DNA of 64,000 nucleotides from assembly GCF_004365915.1 (NCBI RefSeq), contig NZ_SODI01000001.1, positions 3,348,001-3,412,000 of the forward strand. Reading direction: 5' to 3'. Position 1 is the stretch's first letter; each line of letters begins with the position of its first letter. Source of the stretch: Cryobacterium psychrophilum (GTDB lineage Bacteria > Actinomycetota > Actinomycetes > Actinomycetales > Microbacteriaceae). Below, piece by piece: positions 27,297 through 34,516 of the stretch. The translations under genes were made by a program, and so were the position numbers. The notes below the pieces were generated by a model, which saw nothing but the letters and a program-made list of their open reading frames with translations, was not told the origin of the DNA and searched no databases.

Positions 27297-27790
27297 CGCA
27301 GAAAATCCATCAGTGTCGGTTGCAGCACGCGGGCAGTCACGGCCAGGGCCGACTGGTAGGTCACTTCCTGGAGCTTGAGGTCCAGAATCACCTTCGCCAG
27401 GTCGATGTCCTCGACACGGGAGCGTTGGGCCTCGAGCGCACCGGACTGCTCGAGCAGCCCGCCCTGTGCCCGTTCCAATCTGGCCTGCCGGGCGCCCACC
27501 TCGGAGCGCTGCCCAATGATCGTCGCGAGGCGCGCGTCAATCGCCGTGAGCTGGTCGCTGACCGGCGTTCCGTCGCGCAGGTTGCCCACGACGGTGTCAA
27601 AGAGGGAGAAGACCGACGGGTTGCCGGCCGTGCGCCCGAGAAACGAGGTGTTGGCCACGCAGAGCAGGTCGCCCTTGAGACCGTCGAGCTCCGCGGCAAT
27701 GGCTTCCTTCGCCGCGGGGGAGAGGGCGCCGTTGCCGCCCTGCATCGTGAGGTCGCGCACCTGCGTTCATGATGTTCGTCGAGGCGGCCA
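27293..27790 (-). pseudogene. flgL: Broken flagellar hook-associated protein FlgL
   Basis: The frame from 27760 gives VRDLTMQGGNGALSPAAKEA and ends with the strong FlgL C-terminus ILDLKLQEVTYQSALAVTAR. Just upstream, in a different frame, is AASTNIMN (about 27788-27765), the sequence that normally precedes VRDLT. One extra G at 27764 explains the shift. The first 90 or so residues of a normal FlgL are missing. The variable central domain is also gone, since FLGRT joins directly to GNPSVFSLFDTVV. At least three lesions are therefore present, so this is a decayed gene and not a sequencing slip. Confidence 0.85.
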
Positions 27791-27900
27791 TCGTGGGGCC
27801 GCCGGACACTGCAAGGGTATGGGCTCTTCCACCGGAGACGAGCGTACTCAGTGAATTGGCGCACGCCATTCGTGCCATTGAATTAACTCCCAGCAGCGCC

Positions 27901-27906
27901 TACATT
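27901..27906 (+). promoter_or_regulatory. Leaderless promoter -10 for the LMF-like gene
   Basis: TACATT followed by 7 nt and then ATG 27914. No Shine-Dalgarno lies before that ATG. This fixes the start over the in-frame TTG at 27905, which would overlap the hexamer. Confidence 0.5.
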
Positions 27907-27913
27907 GGCGCAA

Positions 27914-29371
27914 ATGGACTGGTTCACAGCGGGTGAATACGAAATAGCACGCCAGATTCTCCAGCGAGGAGTCGCTGCCTGCTTCATGATCGCGTTCGTC
28001 TCCACCATCAAAGAGTTTCCCGCCCTCCTCGGTGAACGTGGGCTGCTGCCCGTTCCGCGATTCGTCGCCCGCGTTCCCTTTCGCCGCGCCCCGAGCATCT
28101 TCCACTGGCGCTATTCCGATTTCATGCTGCTCAGCATCTGCTGGGTGGGTGTCGTCTTCTCAGCCTTCCTCATCATCGGTATTCCCCAGCAGGGTCCGCC
28201 ATGGGCGCCAATGATCGTCTTCCTGTTCCTGTGGGCGAGCTATCTGTCGATCGTGAACGTGGGCCAGACCTTCTATTCCTTCGGCTGGGAGAGCCTGCTG
28301 CTCGAGGCGGGGTTCGTTGTGGCCTTCCTCGGTTCGCCCGACGTGGCACCGCCGATCACGATCGTGATCTTCGTGCGTTGGATTGTCTTCCGCCTCGAGT
28401 TCGGCGCGGGCATGATCAAGATTCGCGGCGGCTCGGAGTGGCGGGACCTCACGGCTCTGTTCTATCATCACCAAACGCAGCCCATGCCGAACCCGGTCAG
28501 CTGGTACGTGCACCACCTGCCCCCGTGGTTCCATCGCGGCGAAGTGCTCGGAAACCACGTCGCGCAACTGCTCGTTCCGTTCTTTCTCTTCGCTCCGCAA
28601 CCGATCGCATCCGTTGCCGCAGTGATCGTCATCGCCACCCAGCTCTGGCTCGTGCTGACGGGAAATTTCGCCTGGCTCAACTGGATCACCATCGTCCTCA
28701 CGTTCTCGGCAATCGACGATGCAACGTTCCGGGCTGTCCTGGGCGTCGTGCCAGCGTCGGCGCCGGCCGCCGCTCCCGCCTGGTTCATGGGGAGCGTTCT
28801 GCTCGTGACCGCATTCCTGCTCGTGTTGAGCTGGGCTCCAATGCGCAACCTGTTCACCAGGGGCCAGCTGATGAATGCCAGTTTCAATCGCTATCACCTC
28901 GTCAACGCCTATGGCGCGTTCGGGACCGTCACGCGGGTCCGCTACGAGGTCATCGTCGAGGGCAACGACGACGCCGCGCCGGGACCGAACGCGGCATGGC
29001 AGGAATACGGGTTTCGCGCCAAACCGGGTGACCCGCGCCGCATGCCCCCGCAGGTGGCTCCGTACCACCTGAGACTCGATTGGCTGATGTGGTTTCTGGC
29101 CCTCGGCTCCCGCGACACCCGCTGGTTCGAAGTGTTTCTGCTGCGCCTGTTGCAGGCGGACCGAACGACGCTTCGCCTTCTCCGTCACAACCCGTACCCC
29201 GATCATCCACCGCGGTGGATCCGAGCGAGGCTGTGCGAGTACCGGTATTCGACACGGGCCGAGAAGAGAGCAACGGGTGCCTGGTGGGTACGCAGCGATG
29301 TCGGAATGCTGGTACAGCCCGTTGCCTACGAGGGCGGACCCAGCCAGGCGGGAAGAAATCTCCCGCCCTAG
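27914..29371 (+). CDS. Lipase maturation factor (LMF1)-like membrane protein
   Basis: About 485 aa with some eight hydrophobic segments. The animal LMF1 family helps lipases fold in the ER; bacterial homologues have no proven role. Family hallmarks seen are NVGQTFYSFGWESLLLEAGF, RWIVFRLEFGAGMIKIRGG, WRDLTALFYHHQTQPMPNP and WYVHHLPPWFHRGEV. A C-terminal soluble part contains YEVIVEGNDD and RRMPPQVAPYHLRLDW. No lipase gene is adjacent. The stop overlaps that of the convergent S4 gene by 4 bp. Confidence 0.87.
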   Translation: MDWFTAGEYEIARQILQRGVAACFMIAFVSTIKEFPALLGERGLLPVPRFVARVPFRRAPSIFHWRYSDFMLLSICWVGVVFSAFLIIGIPQQGPPWAPMIVFLFLWASYLSIVNVGQTFYSFGWESLLLEAGFVVAFLGSPDVAPPITIVIFVRWIVFRLEFGAGMIKIRGGSEWRDLTALFYHHQTQPMPNPVSWYVHHLPPWFHRGEVLGNHVAQLLVPFFLFAPQPIASVAAVIVIATQLWLVLTGNFAWLNWITIVLTFSAIDDATFRAVLGVVPASAPAAAPAWFMGSVLLVTAFLLVLSWAPMRNLFTRGQLMNASFNRYHLVNAYGAFGTVTRVRYEVIVEGNDDAAPGPNAAWQEYGFRAKPGDPRRMPPQVAPYHLRLDWLMWFLALGSRDTRWFEVFLLRLLQADRTTLRLLRHNPYPDHPPRWIRARLCEYRYSTRAEKRATGAWWVRSDVGMLVQPVAYEGGPSQAGRNLPP

Positions 29372-29739
29372 TAGCCGCGGAGCTCTTCGATGTCGCGGCG
29401 CTCCCGCTTGGTGGGTCGTCCGGCGCCGCGGTCCCGTGTGGGGACGAGGGCGACCTCTTCACGCGGCGGCGGAGGGGGCGTCTGGTCCACATAGCAATCG
29501 GCTGCCACGATCGCACCCACCCGCTTGACGATGAGCCGGGAAACGACGAGGATTCGATCGAAACCATCGCTTCGCACGCGTACCTCGTCGCCAATACGCA
29601 GCGATTGGGCGGCCTTGGCCTTGTCCCCGTTCACACGCACGTGCCCGGCGCGGCACGCGGCCGTGGCCATGGAACGGGTCTTGAACAGTCGAACCCCCCA
29701 GATCCAGCTGTCAACGCGTGCGGTGAGTAGGGGCTCCAT
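29368..29739 (-). CDS. S4-domain RNA-binding protein (Hsp15/YlmH-like small type)
   Basis: 123 aa. The S4 domain occupies residues 8-70 (RVDSWIWGVRLFKTRSMATA, GHVRVNGDKAKAAQSLRIGD). A Pro-rich linker PPPPPREE and a basic C-terminus PTKRERRDIEELRGY follow. This matches the small heat-shock-protein-15-type proteins that bind RNA or free 50S subunits in E. coli. The actinobacterial role is not shown. There is no ribosome site; a TAGAAT hexamer lies 6 nt before the ATG. Confidence 0.88.
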   Translation of the reverse strand: MEPLLTARVDSWIWGVRLFKTRSMATAACRAGHVRVNGDKAKAAQSLRIGDEVRVRSDGFDRILVVSRLIVKRVGAIVAADCYVDQTPPPPPREEVALVPTRDRGAGRPTKRERRDIEELRGY

Positions 29740-29745
29740 GGCCCA

Positions 29746-29751
29746 ATTCTA
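29746..29751 (-). promoter_or_regulatory. Leaderless promoter -10 for the S4-domain gene
   Basis: TAGAAT on the minus strand, 6 nt before ATG 29739. It is a near-consensus hexamer and part of a divergent promoter region with apt. Confidence 0.6.
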
Positions 29752-29788
29752 CGGGGAGGGTCTGCGCCCTGCCCCCCCCCAACCCGCT

Positions 29789-29794
29789 TAGGCT
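29789..29794 (+). promoter_or_regulatory. Leaderless promoter -10 for apt
   Basis: TAGGCT 6 nt before GTG 29801, with no Shine-Dalgarno. A run of nine C (29772-29780) fills the region where the -35/-10 spacer would be. Confidence 0.55.
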
Positions 29795-29800
29795 TGAGCA

Positions 29801-30328
29801 GTGAAAACACCCGCCGCAACCCATGTGCACACCCTCTTAGCGTCCTACCCCGATTTCCCCCAGCCGGGGATTCTGTTTCAGGACCTCAACCCGGTCTTTG
29901 CAAACGCGGCAGCGTTCCGTTCCATCATCGACGAGCTATCCGACCAGCATTTCGGCCAGTTTGATGCCGTGGCCGGCATCGAGGCCCGCGGTTTTCTGCT
30001 CGCCGCAGCCGTGGGATATGCCGCCAACGTTCCCGTGCTCGCCGTACGCAAGGGCGGGAAACTGCCCGGCACCGTACTCGCCGAAGAATACGATCTCGAA
30101 TACGGATCCGCGAGGCTTGAGCTCGAAATCGGGCAGCTTGAGCCCGGCACACGCGTTCTCGTGGTTGATGACGTGCTCGCCACCGGTGGAACCATCGCCG
30201 CGACAGCCCGCCTGATCGAACGTGCGGGCTACCGGCTCTCCGGCGTGGGCGTCGTTCTGGAGCTGACCGGGCTCGAGGGTCGAAGCCGCCTGGGCGATTC
30301 TGCCGTGCACGCCATCATTTCCATCTGA
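29801..30328 (+). CDS. apt: Adenine phosphoribosyltransferase
   Basis: Salvages adenine to AMP with PRPP. The 175 aa protein shows SYPDFPQPGILFQDLNPVF at the N-terminus, GIEARGFLLAAAVGYA, the purine-site KGGKLPG, EYDLEYG, and the PRPP loop VLVVDDVLATGGT. In mycobacteria apt lies next to relA and secF; here it has moved about 23 kb away. It ends 69 bp before a Nudix gene on the same strand. Confidence 0.95.
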   Translation: MKTPAATHVHTLLASYPDFPQPGILFQDLNPVFANAAAFRSIIDELSDQHFGQFDAVAGIEARGFLLAAAVGYAANVPVLAVRKGGKLPGTVLAEEYDLEYGSARLELEIGQLEPGTRVLVVDDVLATGGTIAATARLIERAGYRLSGVGVVLELTGLEGRSRLGDSAVHAIISI

Positions 30329-30396
30329 GACTGCCTGAGGCGACCACGGAGGACCGACCGGTTGAGAAGCGCCACCACGAGGTCCATGCTGGAGTC

Positions 30397-30888
30397 ATGA
30401 CGAGCGGCAGCGGTGATGCGTGGGTTTACGGGCCCGACGGAGGCAAATTTTGGGGACGCTTCGGCGCCGCCGGGCTCCTCGTGCACGACCCGCAGCGCGG
30501 CGTCCTCCTCCAGCACCGTGCGCTGTGGAGCCATTTCGGCGACACGTGGGGTCTACCCGGCGGTGCTCGGCATGAAGACGAGACCGCGGTCGAGGCCGCT
30601 CTGCGCGAAGCGAAAGAGGAGGCCGGCGTCCCGGCCGACCTTCTTCACGTGCGTTTCACATCGGTGCTCGACCTCGGGTTCTGGTCGTACACCACGGTGG
30701 TGGCGCAGGCCGTGAACAGCTTCGATCCCGTGATCAGCGACTCGGAGAGCATCGCCTTGCGTTGGGTTATGCCCGAAGCCGTGGCCCACTTTCCCCTCCA
30801 CCCTGCGTTCGCCGCGAGCTGGCCGGCTCTCCAGCTGCGCATCATGAATCCGACTCCCGCGTCACGCCGCAACGCCGACGCGGGATGA
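30397..30888 (+). CDS. Nudix hydrolase
   Basis: 163 aa. The Nudix box is complete: GARHEDE is followed by seven residues and REAKEEAGV, with all catalytic Glu residues. The upstream strand reads LLVHDPQRGVLLQHRALWSH. Such enzymes hydrolyse nucleoside diphosphate derivatives; the substrate cannot be predicted. GGAG lies only 2 nt before the ATG, and a CATGCT hexamer lies 6 nt before, so it may be leaderless like apt. Confidence 0.9.
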   Translation: MTSGSGDAWVYGPDGGKFWGRFGAAGLLVHDPQRGVLLQHRALWSHFGDTWGLPGGARHEDETAVEAALREAKEEAGVPADLLHVRFTSVLDLGFWSYTTVVAQAVNSFDPVISDSESIALRWVMPEAVAHFPLHPAFAASWPALQLRIMNPTPASRRNADAG

Positions 30889-30954
30889 CGTGCCGCACCA
30901 GGAAGCGTGCCTTAAAATCTTCCTGATCGGAGGGCTATTAGTTCAATAATTCGC

Positions 30955-30960
30955 TATGCT
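30955..30960 (+). promoter_or_regulatory. Leaderless promoter -10 for the CDP-alcohol phosphatidyltransferase gene
   Basis: TATGCT followed by 7 nt and GTG 30968. The ATG inside this hexamer (30956) is the first in-frame start but would lie upstream of the transcription start. The GTG is therefore preferred. Confidence 0.5.
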
Positions 30961-30967
30961 TTTAGCT

Positions 30968-31585
30968 GTGACGAGGGCGGAGAGCAACGAGGTCGGCACG
31001 CAGGTTTTTACGGTGCCGAACGGCCTCAGCGCCATTCGCCTCGTTCTCGTTCCCGTCTTCCTGGTGCTGCTCGCGCAGGGTCAAGACGCCCTCGCGCTTA
31101 TCGTGCTCGCCTTCTCCAGCCTCACGGATCTTCTCGATGGCTTCATCGCCCGGCGCTTCCATTCGGTGACCCGGCTCGGTCAACTGCTGGACCCCGCAGC
31201 GGACCGGCTGTACATTTTCGCTGCCCTGATCGGACTGGCGTGGCGCGATCTGGTTCCCTGGTGGTTCCTTCTGCTCGTTGTGGGGCGGGACGTATTCATG
31301 TTGGTGCTCGGGGTCGTCCTCGCCAACTTCGGATTTGGTCCCCTTCCGGTTCACCAACTGGGAAAAATTGCGACGTTCTGCCTGTTCTACGCCCTCCCCA
31401 TGATCATGCTGGGGCAGGCGTTTCCCGACCTCGCGTGGTGGTCGGGGCCGGTCGGTTGGGCCTTCGGTCTATGGGGCGTTTTGCTCTATTGGTGGGCCGG
31501 AATGATTTACGCAGGTGAAACCTTCCGGGTGATTCGAATTCCACGGGTCATTGTGCCGGTTCAATCAGATACGCTGGAAACATAG
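30968..31585 (+). CDS. CDP-alcohol phosphatidyltransferase (PgsA2-like)
   Basis: A membrane enzyme that transfers a phosphatidyl group from CDP-diacylglycerol to an alcohol. It has about 205 aa and some five or six helices. The family motif is visible as TDLLDGFIARRF followed by GQLLDPAADRLY, giving the D-G-A-R-G-D-D pattern with its metal-binding Asp residues. In mycobacteria a pgsA2-type gene likewise lies near garA. The acceptor (glycerol phosphate or another polyol) cannot be told. It ends 10 bp before garA. Confidence 0.85.
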   Translation: MTRAESNEVGTQVFTVPNGLSAIRLVLVPVFLVLLAQGQDALALIVLAFSSLTDLLDGFIARRFHSVTRLGQLLDPAADRLYIFAALIGLAWRDLVPWWFLLLVVGRDVFMLVLGVVLANFGFGPLPVHQLGKIATFCLFYALPMIMLGQAFPDLAWWSGPVGWAFGLWGVLLYWWAGMIYAGETFRVIRIPRVIVPVQSDTLET

Positions 31586-31595
31586 GAGGTGCACC

Positions 31596-32093
31596 GTGGC
31601 CGATTTTGAGAATTCGAACGAGGAGCAGAACGTGCCCGTGCACAAGGAAACACCAGAATCGGTCAGCACCGACACGACCATGAACTTCGGTCAGGAGTTC
31701 GCGTCCCAGATGGCGTCGATCGACGCGAACGTCACGGTCGAGGAGCAAGAGGCCATCGCTGCCCTGCCTGCGGGGTCGGCGCTGCTGGTTGTTCGCCGTG
31801 GGCCCAATGCCGGGGCTCGTTTCCTGCTTGACGCCGACCTCACAACAGTGGGCCGTCACCCGAACGCGGATATCTTCCTCGATGATGTCACCGTGTCACG
31901 GCGGCATGCCCAGTTCTTGCGTCACGGGCGTTCCTTCGACGTGAAAGACCTCGGTTCGCTCAATGGAACGTACTATGACGGGGAACGTATCGAGACGGCG
32001 CTGCTGAGCGATGGCGCCGAGGTTCAGGTCGGAAAATTCCGTCTCACCTTCTACGCTTCCCGCCTCGACCTCTCGCACGCGGCGAGCGAATAG
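31596..32093 (+). CDS. garA: FHA-domain metabolic switch protein GarA/OdhI
   Basis: A phosphothreonine-binding regulator that inhibits 2-oxoglutarate dehydrogenase and modulates glutamate metabolism in mycobacteria and corynebacteria. It has 165 aa from GTG 31596 (AGGAGGT 5 nt upstream). The N-terminal Thr pair TDTTMNF (T27, T28) corresponds to the kinase-target ETTSVF motif. The FHA domain (about residues 68-150) has VGRHPNADIFLDD, VSRRHAQF and SLNGTYYDGE, near-identical to M. tuberculosis GarA. The stop overlaps the next GTG (TAGTG). The kinase PknL is 13 kb downstream. Confidence 0.94.
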   Translation: MADFENSNEEQNVPVHKETPESVSTDTTMNFGQEFASQMASIDANVTVEEQEAIAALPAGSALLVVRRGPNAGARFLLDADLTTVGRHPNADIFLDDVTVSRRHAQFLRHGRSFDVKDLGSLNGTYYDGERIETALLSDGAEVQVGKFRLTFYASRLDLSHAASE

Positions 32094-32788
32094 TGACGGC
32101 GTCCTCCGCCCAGGTGAAAACCGTGGGCGCAGCGCCGCTATTGAGCATTGGTCAGGTATTGTCTCGGCTCACGCCGGATTTTCCCGAATTGACCCCGTCG
32201 AAACTTCGCTTCCTGGAGGAGCAGGGTCTGGTTTCACCCGCACGTACGGATTCGGGTTATCGCAAATTCTGTTCGAGCGACCTGGAACGGTTGCGGTTGG
32301 TCTTGTCTATGCAACGGGACCACTATCTGCCCCTCAAGGTCATTCGCTCCTACCTGGACGATCTTGACGCCGGACTCTCGCCGACGCTTCCGGGAGGTTC
32401 GACTCCTGGGCTGTCGATGCTCTCGATCGCGCGTCGCCTGAGCCGTGAGGAGCTCCTCCGTGAAGCGGGGGCCTCTGCCGGGCTGCTGCACGACGCGGTG
32501 TCGGCGTCGATTATCCTTCCCGCCGACTATTACGGCGACAACGTGCTCAACGTGCTTCGGGCCCTTGTCGAACTGCAGCGAAGCGGCATTGAGCCTCGGC
32601 ACCTGCGTGGTTTTCGCAGTGCTGCAGAGCGTGAGCTTGGCCTGATCGAAAGCGCACTGGTTCCGCTCGCGCGCAGAAAAGACGCGTCGAGTCGAGCCAA
32701 GGCCGCCGAGAAGGCCGGTGAAATCGCCGGACAGCTCGAAGTTATCCGGAGCAGCCTGATTCGATCCGCCTTGGGGCGGTTGGTATAG
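32093..32788 (+). CDS. ftsR: MerR-family regulator, FtsR/Rv1828-like
   Basis: A DNA-binding activator. The C. glutamicum homologue FtsR drives ftsZ expression. The 231 aa protein has an N-terminal winged helix (about residues 14-80) with SIGQVLSRLTPDFPELTPSK, LRFLEEQGLVSPARTDSGYR and LRLVLSMQRDHYLPLKVIRS. A helical effector/dimer region includes ISRRLSREELL-like LSREELLREA and GIEPRHLRGFRSAAERE. The direct garA-ftsR order is the same as in mycobacteria (Rv1827-Rv1828). Translation is coupled to garA. The gene symbol is by position and similarity. Confidence 0.85.
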   Translation: MTASSAQVKTVGAAPLLSIGQVLSRLTPDFPELTPSKLRFLEEQGLVSPARTDSGYRKFCSSDLERLRLVLSMQRDHYLPLKVIRSYLDDLDAGLSPTLPGGSTPGLSMLSIARRLSREELLREAGASAGLLHDAVSASIILPADYYGDNVLNVLRALVELQRSGIEPRHLRGFRSAAERELGLIESALVPLARRKDASSRAKAAEKAGEIAGQLEVIRSSLIRSALGRLV

Positions 32789-32843
32789 TCATAGGGTTGG
32801 GCCAGAGCGGCCGGCGAGCAGATTGCTACCCTTGGATCGAGCT

Positions 32844-32859
32844 TGTCGATATTTCGACA
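32844..32859. promoter_or_regulatory. Inverted repeat upstream of the second MerR gene
   Basis: TGTCGA-TATT-TCGACA is a perfect 6-bp inverted repeat around 4 bp, in the 175-bp gap before the MerR gene at 32964. A second, weaker dyad (TATCG with CGATA, 10 bp between) lies near 32900-32925. Either could be an operator. No open frame is seen in the gap. Confidence 0.45.
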
Positions 32860-32963
32860 CGGTAAGTTTCGGTGAGAATGTCAGCGGTTGCGGGCAGAGA
32901 TATCGGTACCGTTAACGATAGCGATCAAAACTTCGTCGCGAAAACATCCTGGGAGGCCGTCGC

Positions 32964-33515
32964 ATGAGTGAGCTGAGTTCTGAGGGCGACGCCTCGCGAT
33001 ATTCCCAGGGACTACTGTTCACCGATGGCCTGCCCCAGCTCGACGAGAATTCCGGCTATCGGGGTGCCGTGGCGGCCCGTGCCGCAGGCATCAGCTATCG
33101 CCAACTCGACTACTGGGCGCGAACTGGGCTCGTCGAACCCACGGTGCGGGGCGCAGCCGGCTCCGGCTCCCAACGGCTCTACGGCTTTCGTGACATCCTG
33201 GTGCTCAAGCTCGTCAAACGCCTTCTCGATACGGGCATCTCGCTGCAGCAGATCCGCACGGCGGTCAATCAGCTGCGCGAATCGGGCGTCGTCGACCTGG
33301 CCCAAACGACGCTGATGAGCGACGGCGCCAGCGTCTACCTGTGCACGTCAAACGATGAGGTCATTGACCTCGTCAGCCGCGGTCAGGGCGTTTTCGGCAT
33401 CGCCGTCGGTAAGGTGCTTCGTGAGGTTGAAACGAGCCTGATAGAACTCGATCTGCAGGCGGCCGATCCCTCTGACGAACTCGCGGCTCGACGGTCGACG
33501 CGCAAGATCTCCTAG
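32964..33515 (+). CDS. MerR-family regulator, Rv1830-like
   Basis: 183 aa. The winged helix contains GISYRQLDYWARTGLVEPTV, RLYGFRDILVLKLVKRLLDT and GISLQQIRTAVNQLRESG. The C-terminal part (DGASVYLCTSNDEVIDLVSR, GQGVFGIAVGKVLREVE) matches the mycobacterial Rv1830 (ResR/McdR) type rather than metal-sensing MerR proteins. There are no Cys clusters for metal binding. GGGAGG precedes the ATG. In mycobacteria a DUF151 nuclease gene lies between the two MerR genes; here only a 175-bp gap is present. Confidence 0.83.
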   Translation: MSELSSEGDASRYSQGLLFTDGLPQLDENSGYRGAVAARAAGISYRQLDYWARTGLVEPTVRGAAGSGSQRLYGFRDILVLKLVKRLLDTGISLQQIRTAVNQLRESGVVDLAQTTLMSDGASVYLCTSNDEVIDLVSRGQGVFGIAVGKVLREVETSLIELDLQAADPSDELAARRSTRKIS

Positions 33516-33582
33516 TTTCGCACCAGCGCCAGAGCCAGCACGGACACCCGCGCCGGCGCCGGCCGCCCGGGCGCGAAGGCAC

Positions 33583-33611
33583 GATGTGGAGACGGTGACC
33601 GTCCCCACATC
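33583..33611. terminator. Hairpin between convergent genes
   Basis: GATGTGG/CCACATC plus GACGG/CCGTC with one A-C mismatch and a TGA loop, in the gap between the MerR and ParA stops. No T-run lies on either side. It probably ends both convergent transcripts with help from Rho. Confidence 0.45.
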
Positions 33612-33623
33612 CGCTTCGGCGGT

Positions 33624-34439
33624 CTAGCGGGGTGCTGTGGTGTCCGCGTACTCGCCGATACGGGCGGTGCGCAGCACGCGTTCCAGCAGCTGATCGAAGT
33701 AACGGGCCATCTCCTGCGCGCTGTCGCCCGGCCAGATGTGCAGGGGCTTGGCGGCGCCCTGTGCCTGCTGCAGCGACGTGCGCTCCGGAAGCTGGGGGCT
33801 GAGCACGAGCGGGCCAAACATGTCGCGCAGCTCCTTGATTCGGAACTGGTGCTCCAGCGACGCCGTGCGTGCGCGGTTGACGATGATGCCGAGCGGCTGC
33901 AGGCGCGGGCTCAGCCCGCGGCGGATCTCTTCGATTGCACGCAGGGCACGGTCGGCAGCCGCAACGGAGAAGAGTCCCGGTTCGGTGACAACGGCCACGC
34001 GGTCGCTCGCAGCCCAGGCGGTCCGGGTGAGCGCGTTGAGGGAAGGGGCGCAGTCGATGAGGACGAGGTCGTATTCCTTCTCGACCGTGGAGAGTGCCTC
34101 TTCAAGCTTCCAGATCTCCCGGATGCTCGGGTGCGGACCGTCGAAGTTAATGGCGGACGGGCTGCCGATCATCACATCGATGGTTCCCTGGCGACCGCGC
34201 GTCCACCCGCTCGGAGCGATGGCGGCGCGGACGGTCTTTTCCTTGGGCGAAGCCAGAACATCTGCCACGTTGAGGTGCCCGGCGACTTCGATGTCCATCC
34301 CGGTCGATACGTCCGACTGGGGATCCAGATCAACAACCAGTGTTCGTACACCGCGGGCGAAGGCTGCAGAAGCAAGACCAAGGGTCACCGTGGTCTTTCC
34401 TACACCTCCCTTGAGGGAGCTAACGCTGAGTACATGCAC
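33624..34439 (-). CDS. Orphan ParA-family ATPase
   Basis: 271 aa. Deviant Walker A is SLKGGVGKTTVTLGLASAA with the signature Lys. Walker A' is DLDPQSDVSTGM, and Walker B is VLIDCAPSLNALT. No parB partner is adjacent, and a chromosomal parAB normally lies near oriC. It therefore resembles orphan ParA-like proteins such as corynebacterial PldP, linked to division-site placement. Start is GTG 34439; a TAACGT lies 8 nt upstream. It is divergent from pyc and convergent with the MerR gene. Confidence 0.87.
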   Translation of the reverse strand: MHVLSVSSLKGGVGKTTVTLGLASAAFARGVRTLVVDLDPQSDVSTGMDIEVAGHLNVADVLASPKEKTVRAAIAPSGWTRGRQGTIDVMIGSPSAINFDGPHPSIREIWKLEEALSTVEKEYDLVLIDCAPSLNALTRTAWAASDRVAVVTEPGLFSVAAADRALRAIEEIRRGLSPRLQPLGIIVNRARTASLEHQFRIKELRDMFGPLVLSPQLPERTSLQQAQGAAKPLHIWPGDSAQEMARYFDQLLERVLRTARIGEYADTTAPR

Positions 34440-34516
34440 AAGTAGACACGTTACCTTCAGTAGTCTGGGAGAACCTAACCGTTAGCTGTATGCCGGTTCA
34501 CGTTCGAAAGGTCTGC

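Noticed and set aside
27388..27864. 158-aa minus-strand frame over the flgL region
   Set aside because: A third frame of the same DNA, Arg/Ser-rich; the FlgL match is in the other two frames.
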